DNA from: Bacteroidaceae bacterium
Lineage (GTDB): Bacteria > Bacteroidota > Bacteroidia > Bacteroidales > Bacteroidaceae
NCBI GenBank assembly: GCA_017466965.1
Contig: JAFTTD010000089.1
Location: 1-25,483, forward strand
Length of the DNA stretch: 25,483 bases
Reading direction: 5' to 3'
A program made the translations under genes and the position numbers. Numbering within the stretch: the stretch's first letter is position 1; each line of letters starts with the position of its first letter. Positions 16,266 to 22,620 of the stretch are shown here, in pieces. Under the pieces are notes generated by a model. The model worked only from the letters and a program-made list of their open reading frames with translations. It was not told the DNA's origin and did not search any database.

Positions 16266-17327
16266 TTATTGCAGTATAGCCACACCGTCATAGGTGACAG
16301 TCTTCAAATTTTGCATGCTCAAATCCTTGGCCTTTGCTGGGAGTGGAGCATAGTGAACCTCGGAAGTAATACTTTGAGCTTCGTCAGAAAGAACGAACTT
16401 CAGGAGGTCAAGTGTTGCTGCAGCCTGTTCTTTGCTGCGGTTAGAATAGTTCTGCTCCTTGTAGATAATCATCCAAGTGAATGTAGAAATCGGATATGCG
16501 CCTGATGCATCGGCATTGGTGATTGAACAGCGGGTGTCGGCTGGAATAGAGCCAGATGAGGCTGCTGAGATTGTTTCTGATGACGGCATAACAAACTCGC
16601 CTTGCTGGTTTTGGAGGCTTGCGTAAGGAATCTTTTGTGCAAAGGCATACTCAGAACCTACATAGCCGATAGAGTTCTTTGTCTGCTTAATGACACCTGC
16701 TACGCCTGGATTACCTTTTGCGGCCTGTCCGCATGGAAAATTTACAGACTTTCCGGCACCGAATTTCTCCTTCCACATAGGGCTTACTTTTGTGAGGTAG
16801 TCGGTGAAAACGAATGTTGTACCAGAACCGTCAGAACGGAATACAGGGATGATTGCTTCGGCTGGAAGAGTCACATCGGGATTAAGCGCTTTCAGGCGTT
16901 CGTCGTTCCACATCTTGATTTCTCCGGAAAAAATGTTTGCAATGATTTCACCCGAGAGTTTTAGTTCATTTACACCATCAAGATTATAAGCCAAGACAAC
17001 TGCGCCCATACAAGTAGGAACATGGATTACAGGATTCATTTCTGCCATCTCTTTGTCTGAAAGGAATGCATCACTACCTGCAAAATCAACAATCTTGTCT
17101 CGCAAGTTACGGACACCGCCACCTGAGCCTATGCCTCCGTATGCCACTGCATCGCCATTCTCTTTGGCAAACTGTTCAAACACCACATTGTAGAAAGGAA
17201 GAGGGAATGTTGCGCCTGCTCCTGAAAGTTCTTGTGGGTTGCGGCTGCTGTTATCTGATTTACCGCCACATGAAGTAATGGCTATGGCAATAGCCAATGT
17301 GAAGATGGAATAAATTATCTTTTTCAT
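16266..17327 (-). CDS. pstS: Phosphate-binding lipoprotein PstS
   Basis: 353 residues. The first methionine that gives a proper signal peptide, MKKIIYSIFTL, is at 17327. The longer frame to 17375 would overlap the porin gene and hide the signal, so it was rejected. A lipobox ending ITSC puts the lipidated cysteine at residue 20, so the protein should be membrane-anchored in the periplasm. Ligand-site motifs of the family are present: GAGATFP (36-42), FAGSDA (82-87) and RSDGSGTTFVFTDYL (164-178). It captures phosphate for PstC-PstA-PstB. It begins 29 nt after the porin stop with no promoter in between. Confidence 0.94.
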   Translation of the reverse strand: MKKIIYSIFTLAIAIAITSCGGKSDNSSRNPQELSGAGATFPLPFYNVVFEQFAKENGDAVAYGGIGSGGGVRNLRDKIVDFAGSDAFLSDKEMAEMNPVIHVPTCMGAVVLAYNLDGVNELKLSGEIIANIFSGEIKMWNDERLKALNPDVTLPAEAIIPVFRSDGSGTTFVFTDYLTKVSPMWKEKFGAGKSVNFPCGQAAKGNPGVAGVIKQTKNSIGYVGSEYAFAQKIPYASLQNQQGEFVMPSSETISAASSGSIPADTRCSITNADASGAYPISTFTWMIIYKEQNYSNRSKEQAAATLDLLKFVLSDEAQSITSEVHYAPLPAKAKDLSMQNLKTVTYDGVAILQ

Positions 17328-17356
17328 AAAATTTGCATTATTTTTAATTAATACTC

Positions 17357-18337
17357 TTAGAAACCAAAGTAACAATTGATATAAGCTGAATACTTGTCGT
17401 CTGCGCCATTAGCTTTTGGCATACTCATTCTGACATTAGGGGCAACTTTTACATATTTGCCTAATTTGAATTGAGCACCGAGAATAGCGGCCTGCTCGTC
17501 CTTGGCTTTGTTCCAGTCGTCCTTTGATTTAAGTTCGTCAAAACGCGCATAGAGTGAAGTTTCCTTTGATAGATTCAGTGTTGCAAACACAGAATATCCG
17601 TATTGGTCGGCATCTTCCTTGTATGAAGCGTTGAGAAGATGATTATATTCAGCACCTATTGAGAATTTGTCTGATTTGTATCCCATGAAAGCGGCCATGT
17701 TGACAATGTCCTTGCTGTTCTTCTCAGGACTCTCGTTCAGACCTCCGTAAAGACGAACCTGAAAGCCTTTTGCAGGGGTAAGCGTAACACCTAAACCGTA
17801 GTTCAAACCGTCGTTCTTCTGAATCTTTTTGTAACCTTCGCCGTTTACGATAATTGCGTCTGCAGAAATCCAGTCAGCAAATTTATATGCTGCAGAAATA
17901 CCTAAGTCAGCGCTGTTGCCAAATTTGTACTGGTCCTGGAATGATTTCATGATATAGCGGTATCCCCAAAACTTTTCCTGGAAATTAAACTGAGTAGTTG
18001 AAATGAGACCTCCGTTTAATGTCAAATTTTCATTTTTCCATGATACCATTGCGTTTTTGATGTATGCGATGCGCTGATAATCGCTCACGTCTGAAGATTT
18101 GCCAATATCCATTACTCCTTTTACAGAAAGACCTTTGCCTAAGTTGTATTCATATCCGAGATAACTTCTTTCAAGTTCGAAGCCTCGGTCGTCATTTTCT
18201 GCTCCGAAACCTGTGTGGAAGTTTCCAAAAACCTGAACAATAGCCTTGCCTTTAGGTTCTTCTTTTATGTCCTGAGCCTGTGAGCCAGTGCTTACGCATA
18301 CCATGATGCTTGCAATAATAAATTTAATCTTTTTCAT
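17357..18337 (-). CDS. Outer-membrane porin of the phosphate operon (OprO/OprP-like)
   Basis: 326 residues with a signal peptide ending GSQAQ (18-22), alternating beta-barrel strands throughout and a terminal aromatic (CYFGF), as expected for an outer-membrane barrel. As first gene of the pst operon it presumably lets phosphate cross the outer membrane. Phosphate-selective porins are the nearest family I recognise, although at 326 residues it is shorter than the Pseudomonas proteins (about 400-440). The early motif FELERSYLGYEY resembles the start of such porins. Phosphate specificity is inferred from position. The promoter with -7 box TACCTTTG lies about 80 bp upstream. Confidence 0.82.
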   Translation of the reverse strand: MKKIKFIIASIMVCVSTGSQAQDIKEEPKGKAIVQVFGNFHTGFGAENDDRGFELERSYLGYEYNLGKGLSVKGVMDIGKSSDVSDYQRIAYIKNAMVSWKNENLTLNGGLISTTQFNFQEKFWGYRYIMKSFQDQYKFGNSADLGISAAYKFADWISADAIIVNGEGYKKIQKNDGLNYGLGVTLTPAKGFQVRLYGGLNESPEKNSKDIVNMAAFMGYKSDKFSIGAEYNHLLNASYKEDADQYGYSVFATLNLSKETSLYARFDELKSKDDWNKAKDEQAAILGAQFKLGKYVKVAPNVRMSMPKANGADDKYSAYINCYFGF

Positions 18338-18415
18338 AAATTCTTTTTTTTTGATAAATGATTAATAACTTTTTTCTATCTGATCAGATTGCGTCGTTTT
18401 TAACTTTTTCGCTGG

Positions 18416-18452
18416 CAAAGGTATAGCTACGTTGTTTCACATTTATTTCAAA
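18416..18452 (-). promoter_or_regulatory. Promoter of the porin-pst operon
   Basis: Minus-strand -7 box TACCTTTG (18423-18416) is an exact TAnnTTTG match. A TTTG at 18452-18449 is the nearest -33 candidate, but its 25-bp spacing is longer than usual. A weak -33 would be consistent with a promoter that needs an activator such as the adjacent response regulator. Confidence 0.55.
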
Positions 18453-18556
18453 ATAATTAGCGTTTGATTAAATGCTGTCTTTTTGGATAACCGGAATGAA
18501 TGTTACATTTTTATTAAATTTCACCTGTTGTTGATATAAGACACTGAAAATCTCTG

Positions 18557-18564
18557 TACTTTTG
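18557..18564 (+). promoter_or_regulatory. -7 box of the response regulator-kinase pair
   Basis: TACTTTTG matches TAnnTTTG exactly, about 110 bp before the ATG at 18674. TTG words at 18528-18533 could act as the -33 element. The transcript would have a leader of roughly 100 nt. Confidence 0.5.
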
Positions 18565-18673
18565 TGATGTAATGATTCATAGGGAGGAAGACATGTTTAT
18601 TGCATGCTTAAAAAACTACCGTATGAGCAAACTTAAAAGTTCTATTTAATAACCTTTATAATTAAAAGAAGTA

Positions 18674-19375
18674 ATGGCAACAAAACGTATATTGATTGTT
18701 GATGATGAGGAAACTTTGTGTGAAGTTCTTAAACTCAACCTTGAGAATGAGGGTTATGATGTGGATGTAGCTTTCAGTGCAGAGCAGGCGTTGACATATA
18801 ACCTTCAGGCCTATTCGTTGATTCTGCTTGATATAATGATGGGTGAAATTAGTGGTATCAAGATGGCTAAGATGCTGAAAGCGGATGTTGCAACAGCTGA
18901 CATTCCTATTATTTTCTGTACTGCTCGCGATTCAGTAGATGATATGGTTATGGGGCTGAATATTGGTGCGGATGATTATATAATGAAACCTTATACAGTC
19001 AGAAATGTTATAGCTCGTGTTAAGAGTGTGTTGCGTCGTACATCATCACAAAAAAGCATTGTAAACAACTTAGTGGAAAAGTCGAATGTGCTGACAGTGG
19101 ATGGATTGTGTTTAGACATGGATTTCAAACGTTGTACAGTGGATGGCAAGGAAGTCAAGCTCGTGAAGAAGGAGTTTGAGCTTTTGGCATATTTGATTAA
19201 GCATAGAGGCAAGATATGCTCTCGTGAACAGATTCTGAGCAGAGTGTGGAGTGACGAAGTGGTGGTTTTAGACCGTACTATTGACGTGAACATTACACGT
19301 CTGCGGTCTAAGATTGGTGTTTATGGTTCATATATAGTAACTCGTTCTGGTTTTGGATATGGCTTCCGCGATTAA
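18674..19375 (+). CDS. OmpR/PhoB-class response regulator, probable phosphate regulator
   Basis: 233 residues. The receiver domain (1-120) has the acidic pair Asp10-Asp11, phospho-acceptor Asp53, Thr83 and Lys105. The winged-helix DNA-binding domain (about 137-232) contains the recognition region around RTIDVNITRLRSKIG. It lies divergent from the porin-pst operon and overlaps its kinase gene by 17 nt. This arrangement makes a PhoB role likely, that is, activation of phosphate-uptake genes when phosphate is low. Sequence alone does not separate it from other Bacteroidetes regulators of this class such as RprY, so the phoB name is left off. Confidence 0.9.
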   Translation: MATKRILIVDDEETLCEVLKLNLENEGYDVDVAFSAEQALTYNLQAYSLILLDIMMGEISGIKMAKMLKADVATADIPIIFCTARDSVDDMVMGLNIGADDYIMKPYTVRNVIARVKSVLRRTSSQKSIVNNLVEKSNVLTVDGLCLDMDFKRCTVDGKEVKLVKKEFELLAYLIKHRGKICSREQILSRVWSDEVVVLDRTIDVNITRLRSKIGVYGSYIVTRSGFGYGFRD

Positions 19376-20654
19376 TTTGTCTTTCCACAGAAGGCTCTTC
19401 TTGCAGCTTATTGCTTTTTCTTGGACAATTGTGTTCTGTTTTATAGGTTTTCAGTATTTGAGAGAGAGAGAGTATAAATCTGAATTCCTAAGCGCGCAGC
19501 TTCAACAGTACAATCGCCATTTGCTTGTTGCTGTAGAGGGGGGCGAACCATTTGACGGCTATATAGCTACGCATGACAAACCATTTGATGATCTACGTAT
19601 AACGCTTATTACGCTTTCGGGTGATGTGGTTTTTGATAATACCATAGTGATTGATTCACTTGATAATCACCGCAATCGTCCTGAAATAGCAGAAGCCTTA
19701 AACAAGGGATCGGGTTATCGCGTGGGACGGCAATCGGTAAGCAATGGACAAGAATACTTTTATTCGGCAACAAGAGGGGAGAGTTTTATTGTGCGTACGG
19801 CTATTCCGTATTCAAGTGCTTTGAAGGATCTGCTTGAGGCTGACTGGTCTTTTATTGCAGTAATTATAACTGTAACATTTGTAATGAGTGTGGTAGCTTA
19901 TTTTGCTACTCGTAAACTTGGCAAGGATATAGAAAGTGTGAATCAATATGTGGCGGAGCAGGAAAAAATACGCCTGAAAAGACAACTCACTAATAATATT
20001 AATCATGAGTTGAAAACTCCTGTTGCCTCTATTCAGGTATGTCTTGAGACTCTTCTCTCGGGAATAAGTTTGACCGAGGAGAAGAGGCAGGAGCTTATAG
20101 GCAGATGCTATACTCATAATGAGCGTCTTCGCCGGTTGCTGAATGACGTTTCTCTTATCACACGAATGGAGGATGGGAGCGGATTTATCTGTAAGGAAAG
20201 GGTTGTAATTAATGATATAATCAATGAACTTGCAGAGGAAATGGAGGTTATGCCAGAAGGTGAACGCTTGAACCTGCATGTTGATTTCAAAGAAGAAGTT
20301 GTTGTTGAAGGAAATTTGTTGTTGATAAGCTCCGTATTTCGTAATCTGACGGAGAATGCCATTGCTTATTCCCAAGGTAAAAATGTATATATATCATTGC
20401 TGGAAAATCATGACGGCATGTGCCGTATTCGATTTGAGGATGACGGAAAGGGTGTAAGGCAAGATCAGCTGCCCCGTCTTTTTGAGCGTTTTTATAGAGT
20501 TGACAAAGGAAGGTCGCGCCAAAGGGGTGGGACAGGTTTAGGTCTAGCCATCGTGAAACACGCTGTTATGTTTCACGGTGGCACAATCAATGTTGTTAAC
20601 CGTCCTTATGGAGGCTTAAGATTTGATTTTACATTAAAACATACGTCCTGTTGA
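19359..20654 (+). CDS. Membrane sensor histidine kinase, probable PhoR-type partner
   Basis: 431 residues from the ATG at 19359, inside the end of the regulator gene; an in-frame TTG six bases earlier is less likely. Two membrane segments (about 13-33 and 164-184) flank a periplasmic sensor domain of about 130 residues. The H-box INHELKTP holds phospho-His216, the N-box has Asn333 (TENAIAY), and ATP-lid motifs follow at DDGKG (361-365), FERFYR and GTGLGLAIVKH (391-401). No PAS domain is seen. The 17-nt overlap suggests translational coupling with the regulator. Its likely signal is phosphate supply, judged from the neighbouring pst operon; the family alone does not show this. Confidence 0.9.
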   Translation: MASAINLSFHRRLFLQLIAFSWTIVFCFIGFQYLREREYKSEFLSAQLQQYNRHLLVAVEGGEPFDGYIATHDKPFDDLRITLITLSGDVVFDNTIVIDSLDNHRNRPEIAEALNKGSGYRVGRQSVSNGQEYFYSATRGESFIVRTAIPYSSALKDLLEADWSFIAVIITVTFVMSVVAYFATRKLGKDIESVNQYVAEQEKIRLKRQLTNNINHELKTPVASIQVCLETLLSGISLTEEKRQELIGRCYTHNERLRRLLNDVSLITRMEDGSGFICKERVVINDIINELAEEMEVMPEGERLNLHVDFKEEVVVEGNLLLISSVFRNLTENAIAYSQGKNVYISLLENHDGMCRIRFEDDGKGVRQDQLPRLFERFYRVDKGRSRQRGGTGLGLAIVKHAVMFHGGTINVVNRPYGGLRFDFTLKHTSC

Positions 20655-20668
20655 CAGGGTGTTTTTTT
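20643..20668 (+). terminator. Intrinsic terminator overlapping the kinase stop codon
   Basis: ACGTCCTG pairs with CAGGGTGT (8 bp including two G-U pairs) around the loop TTGA, which contains part of the stop codon. A T-run at 20662-20668 follows. It fits the end of the two-gene plus-strand operon. Confidence 0.65.
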
Positions 20669-20716
20669 ATAATCAATGCGCTTCAATCTGGTGTGCGCTG
20701 ATAAAGGCAATCGTTT

Positions 20717-22300
20717 TTATTGCAGTCTGAACATTATAGGTATTGTATATCTCACTCTTACATTTTTGCCTTTTTGCATTCCTGGAGTCCATTTAGGCAT
20801 GGATTTTACAACTTTAAGCGCTTCTTCGTCAAGTGCAGGGTGAACACCTCTGAATATTTCTGTGTCAACGATTGAACCATCCTTATTTACTGTAAACTGA
20901 ACCATCACACGGCCTTGGATTCCTTTGTCATGGGCTATAGACGGATATTTTATAGCATGATAAAGCCAATTTATCAATGTTTCATCTCCTCCTGGGAACA
21001 TTGGCATTCGCTCTGCAACCAGTAAAACTTCACCTTCACCAGTGTCTTCTTTTGTAAGTTCTATGTTCTCTGTTGATTCCGTTTCTGCTTCAATTTCAAC
21101 AACTGGCTTTTCGTCTGTCGTTGAAGGATTACCCAGTTTGAATGTAATAGGCAATGTATATCGGGTTCTTACAGGTTTACCATTAAGAAATCCCGGTATC
21201 CATCTTTGTGTTTCAGGTACCCATTTTTGTGTCTCAGGTATCCACCTTTGAGCCATGGATTTTACAACTCTAAGCGCTTCTTTGTCAAGCGATCCATCAA
21301 CACCTTCTTGTATTGCTATATCAGAAATAGAACCATTAGTATTAACAACAAACTGTACCATCACACGGCCTTGGATTCCGTTGTCTTGGGCTATAGACGG
21401 ATATTTCAAATTGTTTATCAAAAATCGCATTAACTCTTCCTGTCCTCCTTTAAAACAAGGCTGTATATCAACAACGCTGTGCACTTCACTACCATACACA
21501 ACTGATATCCTTGATCTTGCTCTTACATTGTTTCCGTCCTGCTTTCCCGGACTCCATTTTGGCATTTTAAGAACCAACTTCAGGGCTTCCAGATTGAGAG
21601 GTTGAGTTAGCCCCTTTTCAATCCCTAATAGAGTCAAAGAACTGTCTTTCTCCACAACAAAACCAACAACAACTTCTCCTTCAATACCCTTGGCTTTCTC
21701 TTCTTCCGGATAAACCAAATTATTTGAAATCCATTCATTCAAAGCCTGCTGTCCCCCTAAGAACGAAGGTGCCACTTCGGCATTTTCCACTACAGGCTCA
21801 ACAGGTTCTGGAAGTCTGAACGTCATTGGTAATGAATACTTTACTCTCACTGCTTTTCCTCTTTGTAATCCCGGATTCCATTTTGGCATAGCCTTAACCA
21901 CTCTAATTGCTTCATTGTCAAGTGAAGGATGAGCACTTTGTATTGCTTCAACATCAGAAATAGAACCATCTGCATTTACAGTAAACTGCACTATTACGCG
22001 ACCTTGAAAACCATATACCTGTGCAACACGCGGATATTTTAAATTATCGTAAATGAATTGAGACATCGCCTCGTCTCCTCCAGGGAACGTTGGCATCTTT
22101 TCAACAACCATATAAACACCATCTACACCGCTTTCAACCGACTTAGATTCAAGCAATGTATCGTTGGCGCCAATCATATCGGCATAGTCCAACACTGCAT
22201 TCCCGTCAGACCGCAAATCAACCAATGTGGATGCAGATGCAGAAAAGATTGTAAACACATTCATTATCGCTAATGCGATGAAAGTAAACAAATTATTCAT
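20717..22300 (-). CDS. Exported protein with four tandem TonB C-terminal domains
   Basis: 527 residues with a signal peptide ending SASAS (20-24). Four copies of the TonB C-terminal domain follow at about 64-163, 176-270, 278-389 and 427-527. Each has the pattern FPGG/FxGG, then NLKYP, GxxGxVxVxFxV, a xGSI turn, EAxxxVxxMPKWxPG and a closing beta-strand. The third copy has an inserted 7-residue duplication, RWIPETQ-KWVPETQ-RWIPG (352-370). There is no Pro-rich spacer and no second membrane anchor, so it is not a classical TonB. It is probably a soluble periplasmic protein that may bind TonB-box peptides or cell-wall material. A perfect -7 box (TACATTTG) lies about 100 bp upstream. Function unknown. 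Confidence 0.85.
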   Translation of the reverse strand: MNNLFTFIALAIMNVFTIFSASASTLVDLRSDGNAVLDYADMIGANDTLLESKSVESGVDGVYMVVEKMPTFPGGDEAMSQFIYDNLKYPRVAQVYGFQGRVIVQFTVNADGSISDVEAIQSAHPSLDNEAIRVVKAMPKWNPGLQRGKAVRVKYSLPMTFRLPEPVEPVVENAEVAPSFLGGQQALNEWISNNLVYPEEEKAKGIEGEVVVGFVVEKDSSLTLLGIEKGLTQPLNLEALKLVLKMPKWSPGKQDGNNVRARSRISVVYGSEVHSVVDIQPCFKGGQEELMRFLINNLKYPSIAQDNGIQGRVMVQFVVNTNGSISDIAIQEGVDGSLDKEALRVVKSMAQRWIPETQKWVPETQRWIPGFLNGKPVRTRYTLPITFKLGNPSTTDEKPVVEIEAETESTENIELTKEDTGEGEVLLVAERMPMFPGGDETLINWLYHAIKYPSIAHDKGIQGRVMVQFTVNKDGSIVDTEIFRGVHPALDEEALKVVKSMPKWTPGMQKGKNVRVRYTIPIMFRLQ

Positions 22301-22398
22301 AAAAAACAGAATTAAATGTATGATAAAATGATAAAAATTTATTTGTAATGATTGTCCTTTTATTTTTCAAAAATCAAGTGTTCGTGATGTATTTTTTA

Positions 22399-22406
22399 CA
22401 AATGTA
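22399..22406 (-). promoter_or_regulatory. -7 box of the TonB-domain gene
   Basis: The minus strand reads TACATTTG, an exact TAnnTTTG match, 99 bp before the start codon. No good -33 element was found at the usual distance. Confidence 0.45.
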
Positions 22407-22474
22407 ATTAAATGTCAATTAACCACACTTTCCGTTTGGTTAAATAAGGTTAAATCGTGTAAAATTCAGTGTTT

Positions 22475-22584
22475 TGTACTGAAAAAACCTCTGCGCCAGT
22501 ACTGAAGTACCAGCGCAGAGGTATTGTAATCCCAGCGCAGTCAAACAGTAGTACTGGCGCACAAGTATTGCAACTTCGGTGCAG
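22475..22584. repeat. Degenerate tandem repeat with ~22-bp period
   Basis: Units at 22497, 22519, 22541 and 22563 are each 22 bp, and a related copy begins at 22475. They share a GTAYTG word near the start and CAGCGCAG or a close form at the end; the 22541 unit is the most diverged. It is GC-richer than its surroundings. The first two units also supply the polA terminator stem. The period resembles that of the 21-bp array at 12518-12601. Confidence 0.6.
22482..22521 (-). terminator. Intrinsic terminator of polA
   Basis: CCTCTGCGC (22488-22496) pairs with GCGCAGAGG (22513-22521). After two mismatches GTAC pairs with GTAC around a TGAA loop. On the minus strand it is followed by six T residues (22487-22482). 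It lies about 100 nt past the polA stop codon. Confidence 0.75.
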
Positions 22585-22620
22585 AAGAGTGGTGAACATA
22601 TAATTTCACAAGTCCCAATA

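Noticed and set aside
17328..17375. Upstream extension of pstS by 16 codons
   Set aside because: It overlaps the porin gene and puts a non-signal sequence before a perfect lipoprotein signal peptide that starts at 17327.
19812..20375. 187-codon open frame antisense to the histidine kinase
   Set aside because: It is a shadow of the well-supported kinase frame with low-complexity composition.
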